From the NCBI RefSeq assembly GCF_042610375.1, contig NZ_JBGJZL010000004.1, positions 372,001 to 436,000 on the forward strand: 64,000 nucleotides of DNA, read 5' to 3'. Positions 27,271-36,091 of the stretch are shown here, one piece after another. A program made the translations under genes and the position numbers. Every line of letters starts with the position of its first letter. Position 1 is the first letter of the stretch. The notes below the pieces were generated by a model. That model was given only the letters and a program-made list of their open reading frames with translations, did not search any database and was not told the origin of the DNA. The DNA is from CTSoil-075 sp042610375. Lineage in GTDB: Bacteria; Bacillota; Negativicutes; DSM-13327.

Positions 27271-27948
27271 GTGGATTTTGAATATTTGAGAAACGTCCCT
27301 GTGTTTGAAGATTTGCCACAGGAAGATTTAACGATTATCAGTCAGGTGACGGCTGAGTACAAATATAAAAAGAATGAGACTATCTTTAGTGAGGGAGAAA
27401 CTGGTGTAGGATTTTATTATGTTAAAACAGGAAAGGTTAAGATTATAAAATTATCAGCAGACGGACGGGAACATATTATTAATATTTTGGGGCCAAGTGA
27501 GGTTTTTGCTGAAGTCCTGCTGTTTAATAAAGGGCCCTATCCGGCTACAGCCGTTGCTTTAAAAGAATCTTGTGTAGGCATTATACGCAATAGTGAACTA
27601 GAGAAAATAATTATCAATCATCCACATGTTGCGATGAATATTATCCAAGTTATGAGCAAAAAATTGCTATTTATTCAGCAAAAAGTGAATTCACTGGCAT
27701 TTTCCGATAGCTATGCTAAAATAGCTCAGACGATAGAACTTTTATCTCGTCGTCATGGCAAGGAAACTTGCCGTGGCTTAGAAATTGATGCCGCGATTAC
27801 AAGATTGGATATTGCTAATTTAGCGGGAACTACCAGAGAAACTGTAAGTCGGGTATTAAGCGTTATAAAAAAAGAAAAGATATTAGAAGAGGATGAACGA
27901 AGGATTATTATCCTTGATGTAAATGGATTACGTCGGTATTATGAGTAG
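27271..27948 (+). CDS. Crp/Fnr-family regulator
   Basis: A 225-residue regulator. GTG 27271 is preceded by AGAGGAGGGCGG, which decides the start. The cyclic-nucleotide-binding-like barrel is at ~5-120 and the Crp HTH at ~172-205 (TRLDIANLAGTTRETVSRVL). The N-terminus has no cysteine cluster, so it is not an Fe-S FNR. A heme- or small-molecule-sensing role, as in HcpR/ArcR-type regulators, is possible but not shown. It is a single gene, followed by hairpin element copy 3. Confidence 0.9.
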   Translation: MDFEYLRNVPVFEDLPQEDLTIISQVTAEYKYKKNETIFSEGETGVGFYYVKTGKVKIIKLSADGREHIINILGPSEVFAEVLLFNKGPYPATAVALKESCVGIIRNSELEKIIINHPHVAMNIIQVMSKKLLFIQQKVNSLAFSDSYAKIAQTIELLSRRHGKETCRGLEIDAAITRLDIANLAGTTRETVSRVLSVIKKEKILEEDERRIIILDVNGLRRYYE

Positions 27949-28005
27949 TATCACACTCGTTGCTTGGTGGGGTCTCTCTAAGTGCTAATTTACAAGGTAC
28001 CGTAA

Positions 28006-28058
28006 ATACGTTCGCTCAGACTTCGGTTTGAGCGTTTTTTTATGGGGAGAATTTTGTG
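28006..28058 (+). repeat. Dispersed hairpin element, copy 3
   Basis: TTCGCTCAGACTTCGGTTTGAGCG followed by TTTTTTTATGGGG, 60 bases after the Crp/Fnr gene. Stem sequence is identical to copies 1 and 5. The downstream tail is short or degenerate. It probably terminates the regulator transcript. Confidence 0.7.
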
Positions 28059-28296
28059 TAATAGTGTGTTTTAGGTATAAAAAAGGGAATGGTGGTATTG
28101 TTTTTGTGGAAATATGCAGGAATTAGTCTTTATTTGTAGAAAAATACAGACTAATATATGTAGTGCTATGATGGGATTATTGCAAGATTGAGTTATTTAT
28201 AATAGGAAATTATTGATGTGGTGACTTAGCGGGTGACTTAGCGTTTATATAATTAGTGTTTCTAATGGAGGTTCGTAGCATAGAGGGATTCGATTC

Positions 28297-30066
28297 ATGA
28301 TTAAATTAAATTTCGATGCCTTAAAAATAACAGCCATTTATGTTTTAGTGGGAGGTTTATGGATTCTTTTTTCAGATTATTTTGTATCTCTTCTAGCGGC
28401 CGATAGACAAATCCTTACCATGTTATCTATTGCTAAAGGATGGATCTTTATTTTGCTATCAGGGGGAATCCTTTATAGTTTAATAAGTAATTTGCTTGAA
28501 AAAATATTTCAAACTCAGAAAGAGTCAGAAGCACGGTATCAAGACATTTTTAATGTCGCAAATGATGCAATCGTACTCCATAATGCTGAAGATGGATGTA
28601 TTATTGATTTTAATGATAAATTGCCTGCCCTCTACGGTTGCTCTCGCGAAGAATTGATTATAGAAAACGCAAAAAATATTAAAAATGGAGAGGCTCCTTA
28701 TAATTATAAAGGCTCCAAAGAGTGGATTAAGCTGGCAATGGCAGGAGAACCGCAGATTTTTGAGTGGTTGGTTAAGAAAAAAGATGGTACATATCGCTGG
28801 ACAGAAGTAAACCTCAAAATGGCAATGGTCGGCAAACAGGAATGCGCATTGGCCATACTCCGAGACATTTCAAAAAGAAAAAGAAATGAATTAGAATTGA
28901 TAAAGGCCAAAGAAGAAGCTGAGAAAGCAAGTTTATCTAAAGGTCAATTTCTTGCCAATATGAGTCATGAAATTAGGACACCTATGAATGGTATTATAGG
29001 GATGACAGATTTAACACTTATGACGGATTTGGCTGATGAGCAAAGAATGTACCTTGAAACTATAAAGATGTCAACAAAGTCACTGCTGCGAGTTGTAAAT
29101 GATATATTGGATTACTCGAAAATAGAAGCAGGTAAACTGAGCTTGGAATATATACCTTTTATATTAAGTGAGGTACTAGAAGATGTTGTTGCGTTATTTC
29201 TGATAACAGCCAAGCAAAGTGGAATAAAAATTAGGACTAGCGTGAGTGAAGAGATTCCTGCGATTCTAATTGGTGATTCATTTAGGCTTAGGCAGGTGCT
29301 TTCTAATTTAATCGGCAATGCAGTAAAATTTACAACTAGAGGGAATATTGATGTTGACATTACTTGTAAAGCATTGCGTGCTGGTGTAATAAGATTAAAT
29401 TTTGTAGTATCCGATACGGGGATTGGAATTGCGGAAGATAAGCTTCACATCTTGTTTGAGAGTTTTAGTCAGGTCGATGGTTCAAATACGAGACAGTTTG
29501 GCGGTACTGGACTCGGTCTGGCAATTAGTAAAAAGCTAACGGAATTAATGGGCGGGAAAATATGGGTTGAAAGTAAAGAAGGTCAAGGAAGTAAATTCTA
29601 CTTTACAGGATTATTTCAAGTGCCAGATGAGAGTGTGGTAAGGATCTGTGATAAAAAGACGGATGCGTTGCTGAAAGTGGTAGAAAAGAAGAAAGTACTA
29701 ATTGTAGAGGATGATAAAATTAGTAGGGATATTGTCTGTATTGTTTTGCGTAAAAAAGGATTAGAAATTGAAATAGCACAGAATGGAATTGAATCAATTG
29801 AAAAATTTGAAAAAGAAAAATTTGATTTAATAATAATGGATATTAATATGCCGTATATGGATGGGTATGAAGCTGTTCGCTTAATAAGAGAAAAAGAAAA
29901 AATTATGAATCGGCATACAGTTATTATTGCATTGACTGCATATGCACTTAAAGAAGATAAAGAAAAATGTTTGGCGATTGGAATGGATGACTATCTTTCG
30001 AAACCAGTTGACATCAATCAATTAAGTGCACTGATTGATCTGTGGCTTCCTGCTTCGAAAGACTAG
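28297..30066 (+). CDS. Hybrid sensor kinase: 2 TM-PAS-HisKA-HATPase-receiver
   Basis: A 589-residue kinase. Two membrane segments lie at ~8-30 and ~45-66 with a very short extracytoplasmic loop, so sensing is probably cytosolic through the PAS domain (~80-195). The HisKA box SHEIRTPMNG has acceptor H224, HATPase covers ~335-450, and the receiver has acceptor D515 (IMDINMP). The kinase-receiver half is close to that of the hybrid kinase at 1670-4195 (same wording around NGIIGMTD and DDYLSKP/DDYISKP), indicating recent shared ancestry. No partner regulator is adjacent. Confidence 0.9.
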   Translation: MIKLNFDALKITAIYVLVGGLWILFSDYFVSLLAADRQILTMLSIAKGWIFILLSGGILYSLISNLLEKIFQTQKESEARYQDIFNVANDAIVLHNAEDGCIIDFNDKLPALYGCSREELIIENAKNIKNGEAPYNYKGSKEWIKLAMAGEPQIFEWLVKKKDGTYRWTEVNLKMAMVGKQECALAILRDISKRKRNELELIKAKEEAEKASLSKGQFLANMSHEIRTPMNGIIGMTDLTLMTDLADEQRMYLETIKMSTKSLLRVVNDILDYSKIEAGKLSLEYIPFILSEVLEDVVALFLITAKQSGIKIRTSVSEEIPAILIGDSFRLRQVLSNLIGNAVKFTTRGNIDVDITCKALRAGVIRLNFVVSDTGIGIAEDKLHILFESFSQVDGSNTRQFGGTGLGLAISKKLTELMGGKIWVESKEGQGSKFYFTGLFQVPDESVVRICDKKTDALLKVVEKKKVLIVEDDKISRDIVCIVLRKKGLEIEIAQNGIESIEKFEKEKFDLIIMDINMPYMDGYEAVRLIREKEKIMNRHTVIIALTAYALKEDKEKCLAIGMDDYLSKPVDINQLSALIDLWLPASKD

Positions 30067-30070
30067 AAAA

Positions 30071-30106
30071 GGAGTCTTCGCGACTATAGCGTTTGACTTC
30101 TTTTTT
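30071..30106 (+). terminator. Terminator after hybrid kinase
   Basis: GGAGTC-TT-CGC…GCG-TTT-GACTTC stem followed by TTTTTT. Confidence 0.7.
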
Positions 30107-30170
30107 ATTTATGCTCTGTTCGTAAGGAATGTTGCTATTTAGCAAATCCAATACTGACTTGTGACAATTA

Positions 30171-30644
30171 TCAAAACGAATACTTCATGGAGACGGCTGC
30201 GGCTCCATATACGCCATCACCATTCGTGTAGCCACCGCTTGGTAAAATATCGATATTGAAACCAATCGGAGACTCATTGCCAGTAGCAAAATGCAAGGCT
30301 CCAATTACAGGCTTGAACGGATTGGCAGAATTATATCCACCATTTAAATCAAGACCTACGACAACGCCCGCATGCAGCCCTAATACACGAAATGGCGTAT
30401 ATTGAACACCTACATAAAAGGTATCATTTCGTAAGCTGTTATTAAACAATCCAGTCGTTAGGGCAACATCTTTTCGTAATATGTATTCCAACCCAAAACC
30501 ACGATTGTGTTCATTCAAACCAAGATTTGAATGGGGAAAGTGCCTTGTAAACACAGGTATAGTAATCGACATGGAATTATCCGTAGCTTGAACGACGCCA
30601 CAGCTCAAAGAAATGAATATTACAAGTAACAGAAAAACCCTCAT
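30171..30644 (-). CDS. Small outer-membrane beta-barrel-like protein
   Basis: A 157-residue secreted protein. The start codon 30644 has AGGGAGGATTAAC upstream. The signal peptide is MRVFLLLVIFISLSCGVVQA. The mature part consists of alternating polar/hydrophobic strands (TFYVGVQYTPFRVLGLHAGV, IGFNIDILPSGGY) and ends in AAVSMKYSF; a C-terminal phenylalanine is the usual BAM signal. This implies an outer membrane. The size suggests an 8-strand barrel. Neighbouring genes give no clue to its role. Confidence 0.7.
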   Translation of the reverse strand: MRVFLLLVIFISLSCGVVQATDNSMSITIPVFTRHFPHSNLGLNEHNRGFGLEYILRKDVALTTGLFNNSLRNDTFYVGVQYTPFRVLGLHAGVVVGLDLNGGYNSANPFKPVIGALHFATGNESPIGFNIDILPSGGYTNGDGVYGAAAVSMKYSF

Positions 30645-30972
30645 GTTAATCCTCCCTAAAGTATGTCTCAGTATCAAGTTTCATTCTAGCATTACTTTGG
30701 TTGCCAGCCTACTGGTATATAGCACCAGATTGCAGTAGCTGGGGGGACACGCAAAAGCAAAAAAAACGTTGTTCGCGAGGTATGTAGAAATTTTATGCGA
30801 AATGAATGTTACTCAGATTGGTAGGTTTGCGTATGACAATAATAGACTCATCTTTCTTTTGTAGAAAGATGAGTATTTAGGACTTTGTGCTTATTAATAT
30901 GGGACTTAAGGCGCGATTTTTAATTGACGATATACAAAATCTGGTGTAAAATAAAGTAAAATATTAGTGAAT

Positions 30973-31050
30973 TTTGGCAAACCTGTCGAAAGTCAGGGAC
31001 GCAAAGCTATGGGTCTAAGGGGTATAATATCCTACGATTGCCAGGTTGCT
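30973..31050 (+). ncRNA. c-di-GMP-I (GEMM) riboswitch
   Basis: The conserved core is present: GGCAAACC, a short stem capped by a GAAA tetraloop (CTGTCGAAAGTCAG), GGACGCAAAGC, a GGTCTAA segment, and closing GCCAGGTTGC. These are the residues that recognise cyclic di-GMP. A terminator hairpin follows at 31067-31104, giving a classical expression platform. The next gene is the PAS-PucR regulator, about 260 bases past the terminator. Confidence 0.92.
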
Positions 31051-31066
31051 TTCAATTATAAGTTGT

Positions 31067-31104
31067 AAGTAGCACCTTTCGTATGAGGTACTACTTTTTT
31101 ATTT
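31067..31104 (+). terminator. Riboswitch expression-platform terminator
   Basis: AAGTAGCACCT pairs with AGGTACTACTT followed by TTTTTATTTT, 17 bases after the GEMM aptamer. Ligand binding presumably switches this hairpin. Confidence 0.85.
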
Positions 31105-31207
31105 TGGATGGGGATATTACTGTTACAGGACAAGTAGGATTTATGGTTCTGTTACCAAAAATGAGGTAATGAAAAGTGAACTGATCATATAAAAATTACA
31201 ATAAAAA

Positions 31208-31254
31208 ATGCTCCTATTTGTAGAAAAGTAAAACTACGAATGGGAGTATCGTTG
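31208..31254 (+). other. Second hairpin in the leader of the PAS-PucR gene
   Basis: GCTCC-ATTTGTAG and CTACGAATGGGAG form a stem with a 10-base loop. No U-run follows. It lies between the riboswitch terminator and the regulator start. Confidence 0.4.
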
Positions 31255-31366
31255 TAATTGAGAGATGAATATACAATGAATAATCATCCCAAAGGTTTTA
31301 GGTGGATTTATAGTGGATATCGGATAAATAATGCATAAGAAGTTGTTTGAGTTGGAGGGATGTATA

Positions 31367-33376
31367 ATGTCAAGTGTAGGTGCAATAGATAACGTTGAAG
31401 AGCTATTAGTGATACGAATTGATCATCAAAGTACTATCGTACAGGTCTTATACTATGCTGAACAAAATGATAGATTGGTGAAAAAAATAATCGGCAAGAA
31501 GCTCCAAAACGTTGGCTTAGAACAAACAATCTATAAACAATGTGAAGATCATTTAAAGAAGGTCTTTGTAAACTTGAAAAAAGAAATTTTTCAAGTTCAT
31601 ATTGGAAACCGATATTATCAAATTTCTTATCTGCCAGAGTGGAACGGCAGAGAGCAAGTAGAAAATGTATTAACTATAGTGCGAGATATAACCAAAGAGC
31701 AAAATGTACAAGAAGAGCTGATGCTGAGCCAAGTTAAAATACAAATGGCTCAGCAAATTGCCCTGCTAGGCTATTTTGATCGAGATATTGTAAACGATAA
31801 GTTGTATTGGTCTGATCAGTTCTACAAAAATTTTAATTTAGTCCCTCAGGAGAAACCTCCATCTTTAGAGTTTCTATTAACTCTTATTCATCCAGAAGAT
31901 CGAGAAATGATCAAGAGAGGTTTTTTTCAGAGACCGGAGGAAGAAGTACTAGATGTTGAATATAGGATTATTAACAAAGATGGTTCTATTGGATGGATAC
32001 ATAGTTTAGTTCACTCTGTATTTGATGACAATGGCAAGCTTTTAAAGAAATTTGGCATTGTTCAGGATATTACGAAACGAAAAGCAGGGGAAATCAAGTT
32101 GCAAGAACTAACGGAGCAACTACAACAAGCAAATAAATCGCTTACTGATCGGGAAATGCGTATTCATATGGCTGGAAAGATCGCCAAATTGGGGTATTTT
32201 GAATGGGATAAAACCAATCATTCTCTTTATTGGTCTGATCAGCAATATAGAAATTATGGTTATACTCCTAGCGAAGTTACACCTACGATAGAACTTTTTC
32301 GGAGCCACATACATCACGAGGATTGGGATTTTGTGCAAACAACAGTTGCTAAACTTGACGAGAAGCCATGGATAGACTTACAGTTTAGGGTCATTAGGGC
32401 AGATGGATCTCTAGCCTGGCTTTATTCTCGAATAAATAAAATTAATAACGACGAAGGATGCCTTATTAAACTATTTGGTATTAACCAAGATATCACGGAA
32501 CAAAAACAAGCTGTAGAGCGGATTCATAAAGTGGAAAAAGAGTTGGCTTTTATGAATCAATTACATAGTCGCAGTACCTATTTAAATGGATTGTTATTCA
32601 ATGATTGCTCAGTAGAACAGATAATCAAAGCACTTAATGAATTTGGTATTGAGACTCAAGTTGCCCATTGTTGCTTTGTTGTGCGATTGGCTGAAAAATT
32701 GAGCTATAATACTGAGGTACCTGACAAGACGATGCCACCCTCAGTCGTGAGGAAACAAGCGGTCCTCATCTGGCTAGCAGAAAGAGAATGGGGTTTAGTA
32801 TGGAGGTGTCATGATGATATAGTAATACTGACCTCTATATCAGATTGTATTGCTACTAATAAGCAAGGGCAAAGTCAAATTGCTAATGATATCATTGCTG
32901 AAATAGAAAAAGTATTTCCTCATTTTTATGTAAATGTTGGTATTTCTGGTCTATCGAGCATTCCAGTCAATTTTCGAGAAATTTATGAAAAGGCTCAGAG
33001 GGCAGTTGTAATTGCAGCAACGATGGATTCTTCCTCAGTAATCCATTGTGATGATATTGGATTGTATGAAATTGCATTTCAATTATTACAAGATAAAAAT
33101 ACCTGTACGATGGTGCAAAATACCATAGGACGTCTTGCTGAGCATGATGAAGATCGTGGGAGTAATTTATTAATCACGCTAGAAGCTATATTAGAGTATG
33201 GGAGTTTAAAAGCGGTAGCACGGCAACTCTTTATACATAATAATACGGTCATCTGGAGAAAACAAAAGATTGAGATGTTTCTTGGAATGTCTCTAGATAA
33301 AATGGAGACAAGGTCGTTATTATTGTTATATCTAAAAATATGGAATATTAAAAGAAAAACGATATATTCGCAATGA
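31367..33376 (+). CDS. PAS-PAS-PucR-type transcriptional regulator
   Basis: A 669-residue cytosolic protein. ATG 31367 follows TTGGAGGGATGTATA. An N-terminal region and two tandem PAS domains (~130-245 and ~270-390; both contain LYWSDQ) sense a ligand or redox state. A CdaR/GGDEF-like segment (~430-570) follows, then a C-terminal PucR HTH (~600-660: YGSLKAVARQLFIHNNTVIW). PucR/CdaR proteins activate catabolic operons. The upstream c-di-GMP riboswitch may couple its expression to the motile/sessile switch, in line with the chemoreceptors that follow. Confidence 0.85.
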   Translation: MSSVGAIDNVEELLVIRIDHQSTIVQVLYYAEQNDRLVKKIIGKKLQNVGLEQTIYKQCEDHLKKVFVNLKKEIFQVHIGNRYYQISYLPEWNGREQVENVLTIVRDITKEQNVQEELMLSQVKIQMAQQIALLGYFDRDIVNDKLYWSDQFYKNFNLVPQEKPPSLEFLLTLIHPEDREMIKRGFFQRPEEEVLDVEYRIINKDGSIGWIHSLVHSVFDDNGKLLKKFGIVQDITKRKAGEIKLQELTEQLQQANKSLTDREMRIHMAGKIAKLGYFEWDKTNHSLYWSDQQYRNYGYTPSEVTPTIELFRSHIHHEDWDFVQTTVAKLDEKPWIDLQFRVIRADGSLAWLYSRINKINNDEGCLIKLFGINQDITEQKQAVERIHKVEKELAFMNQLHSRSTYLNGLLFNDCSVEQIIKALNEFGIETQVAHCCFVVRLAEKLSYNTEVPDKTMPPSVVRKQAVLIWLAEREWGLVWRCHDDIVILTSISDCIATNKQGQSQIANDIIAEIEKVFPHFYVNVGISGLSSIPVNFREIYEKAQRAVVIAATMDSSSVIHCDDIGLYEIAFQLLQDKNTCTMVQNTIGRLAEHDEDRGSNLLITLEAILEYGSLKAVARQLFIHNNTVIWRKQKIEMFLGMSLDKMETRSLLLLYLKIWNIKRKTIYSQ

Positions 33377-33537
33377 TAAACTATTGTTGTGATAATACAA
33401 TAAATCAAATTTTGTTGTATTATGTAGTAAGAATATTGGAAAATAAAAAAACGTGAAAAATGTATGAATTAACTAGTAATATATAATAAAAGCATTTTCA
33501 AAGTGTAAAATTTGAAAAAAGAAAATTTTTAGTTAAA

Positions 33538-33582
33538 ACAGGGACGATTGTTGCAATAATACAATATCCCTGTGTTTTTTTT
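33538..33582 (+). terminator. Terminator after PAS-PucR gene
   Basis: ACAGGGA and TCCCTGT with an inner ATTGTTGCAATAATACAAT stem, followed by eight T. Confidence 0.85.
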
Positions 33583-33723
33583 GTATTAGCGATCAATAGT
33601 ATTAAGCCATGGGATAGTATAAAATATATCTGCATATGAAAACCGATATCAAAGAAGTGTAAAAAATGTAAAATTGAAGTGGCAAATGATGATGCTTGGT
33701 TGTAACTACATCTAGATGATAGA

Positions 33724-33760
33724 AGTAATTAGCTCTTTACCGAGAACTAATTACTATTTT
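33724..33760 (+). terminator. Hairpin upstream of chemoreceptor
   Basis: GTAATTAG-CTC and GAG-AA-CTAATTAC followed by TATTTTATTT, 75 bases before the chemoreceptor gene. It may be an attenuator or the end of an unidentified short transcript. Confidence 0.5.
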
Positions 33761-33833
33761 ATTTATTCGAATACTCTTTGTAGCAAATTATTTAGGTCAT
33801 AAAATTACAATTTATTTAAGGGAGCCTATAGCA

Positions 33834-35867
33834 ATGAAAGTAAAAAATATTCAAACTCGTTTACTGCTTATTCTTATACCGCTTATTTTAGTAGTGTTAA
33901 TTGTTTTATCTGGTGCTAGTTACTATCTAGCGAAGCAAGCTTTGGAAAAAAGTGTAGATGATACAGGTCGAGCGGTAGGAACTGACTATAGCAAGCGAGT
34001 AGAAGCTGATATGGAACAGATGATAGCTCAATTAGAGGATTTGGCAAGTAATCCTCATCTTCGTGCAGGTACTGACAAAGTACAGATTGTCGGAGCTATG
34101 GCAGAGATGAAACAACGTTTGGGGCTTTTTGATGTGGTTATTTTTATTTCACCGGATGGCGCAGGAGTTGCTAGTACAGGACAAACGGCCTCCTACGGTG
34201 ATAGAGAATATTTTAAGAAAGTGTTAACAACAAAGAAGGCTGTTGTATCAGATCCTATAATTTCCAAGGTTACAGGGAAATTAGCTGTTGTTTTGGCGGT
34301 GCCTACCATCAGTAATGGTCAGGTAACGGGGGTTTTGCTTGGAACCTTTTCTATGGAAAGGTTGAGTGAGATGATCAAAGAATTGAAGTTTTTGGATACT
34401 GGTTATGGCCAGGTTTCTGACGATTCGGGTCTGATTATTGCCCATCCGAAACGACCTGATCTTATGGGTAAACTAAATCTTCTTGATAAGAAAATCAATC
34501 CAGAGCTTAAATTGCAGCAAAGTGAACTTGACGAACGTTTGACGAATATATTTAAGGTAGCAGCCGAAAAAGGAAAACAGTCTAGAGGAGTCTATAGCTT
34601 TGTTGATGGTGTGGAGAGAGTTGCTGTAGCCACTCCTATCAATTTGCCAGGAGATCAACGCTGGGTTGTCATGGTAGCAGCACCTGAAGTAGAAGCGACT
34701 AGGCAAGTAGATAACTTAGGAAAAATGATGCTTATCATATCCCTAGTCTGCCTAGGGATAGCCATTGCTGCGATTGTGTTTGTAGCAAAACAGTTTGTAA
34801 AACCAATTTTACTGATTCGCGATGAATGTTTACTTCTCTCCCAAGGAGACTTGCGAGAGCGAGAGGCAAAAGTTGTTTCTGAGGATGAAATTGGACAATT
34901 GGCGCAAGGTTTTCGTCAGATGCGGACCAATCTGCATGAGCTTGTTATAAAAGTGCACTCTCAGGCACAGCAACTGGCAGCTTCTAGTGAAGAACTGACT
35001 GCTAGTGCCGAGCAGTCAGCTCAGGCAGCCAATCAAATCGCTACATCAATTAGTGATGTGGCGACCGGCTCGGAAGAACAAATGTCTGTAACAAATGAAA
35101 CTTCGGCTGTGGTTGAAGAGATGTCAGCGAGTATAGAGCAGGTTTCAGCCACTGCCAATGAGGTAGCTCAGCAATCAAATCAGGCAGCTAGTAAAGCTGA
35201 GGATGGTAATCAAGCCGTCAATAAAGCAGTGAGTCAAATGCAACGAATTGAGCAGACCGTTCAGATTTCGGCGAAAGCAGTAACGGAACTCGGCGAACGA
35301 TCGAAGGAAATCGGACAGATTGTTGCAACCATTTCGAGTATCGCTGGGCAGACTAATTTATTGGCTCTGAATGCTGCGATTGAGGCTGCGCGAGCTGGTG
35401 AGCAAGGACGTGGTTTTGCCGTAGTGGCTGAAGAAGTTCGTAAGCTGGCTGAACAGTCCCAGGAGGCGACAAAACAAATCGCTTCATTGATTGGTGGCAT
35501 TCAGGGAGAGACAGATAAAGCGGTATTGGCAATGGATGATGGCACTCGGGAAGTGAAGCTGGGGGCAGAAGTCGTGAATGCCGCGGGTATTGCTTTCCAA
35601 GAAATAGCTGGATTGGTTACGCACGTATCTAATCAAGTAGGAGAGATTTCCTCTGCCATTGATCAGATGGCGATTGGTAGCCAGCATATTGTAACATCCG
35701 TAAATCGGATTGATGAACTCAGTAAAAAAGCGACCTTTGAATCCCAAACAGTATCTGCGGCTACGGAAGAACAATCAGCGTCTATGGAGGAAGTTGCTTC
35801 CTCTAGTCAGAGCCTTGCCAAGCTTGCGCAAGATCTTCAGACCGCTGTCAGCCAGTTTCGGGTTTAG
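33834..35867 (+). CDS. Methyl-accepting chemotaxis protein, dCache type
   Basis: A 677-residue chemoreceptor. TM1 is at ~7-29, the periplasmic double-Cache sensor at ~35-285 (DVVIFISPDGAGVASTGQTA, YGQVSDDSGLIIAHPK), TM2 at ~297-319 and HAMP at ~320-372. The signalling coiled coil has the invariant hairpin EIGQIVATISSIAGQTNLLA…EAARAGEQGRGFAVVAEEVR. dCache receptors mostly bind amino acids or small organic acids directly. It signals to CheW/CheA, which are not in this window. AAGGGAGCC precedes the ATG. Confidence 0.95.
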   Translation: MKVKNIQTRLLLILIPLILVVLIVLSGASYYLAKQALEKSVDDTGRAVGTDYSKRVEADMEQMIAQLEDLASNPHLRAGTDKVQIVGAMAEMKQRLGLFDVVIFISPDGAGVASTGQTASYGDREYFKKVLTTKKAVVSDPIISKVTGKLAVVLAVPTISNGQVTGVLLGTFSMERLSEMIKELKFLDTGYGQVSDDSGLIIAHPKRPDLMGKLNLLDKKINPELKLQQSELDERLTNIFKVAAEKGKQSRGVYSFVDGVERVAVATPINLPGDQRWVVMVAAPEVEATRQVDNLGKMMLIISLVCLGIAIAAIVFVAKQFVKPILLIRDECLLLSQGDLREREAKVVSEDEIGQLAQGFRQMRTNLHELVIKVHSQAQQLAASSEELTASAEQSAQAANQIATSISDVATGSEEQMSVTNETSAVVEEMSASIEQVSATANEVAQQSNQAASKAEDGNQAVNKAVSQMQRIEQTVQISAKAVTELGERSKEIGQIVATISSIAGQTNLLALNAAIEAARAGEQGRGFAVVAEEVRKLAEQSQEATKQIASLIGGIQGETDKAVLAMDDGTREVKLGAEVVNAAGIAFQEIAGLVTHVSNQVGEISSAIDQMAIGSQHIVTSVNRIDELSKKATFESQTVSAATEEQSASMEEVASSSQSLAKLAQDLQTAVSQFRV

Positions 35868-36091
35868 TATTTAATATTTTTATAAATTCTTTATGGCAAC
35901 TTTATCACGATGTTCAGATAAAAAAAGTCCAATATTTTTACCTTTGATTTTAAGAAAACTTGTTTCTGGAAACGAAATGCACGTAACAGTATTCAATATA
36001 AATGTGCGTTAATGGCTACTCAGAATCTAGATGAAGTGATGAACAAATAGTGAAGAATTAAGGCTAATTTTTATGAAACGAGGTAAAATTG

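Noticed and set aside
28217..28242. Short direct repeat GGTGACTTAGC x2
   Set aside because: Only two 11-12 base units; no array or function can be inferred.
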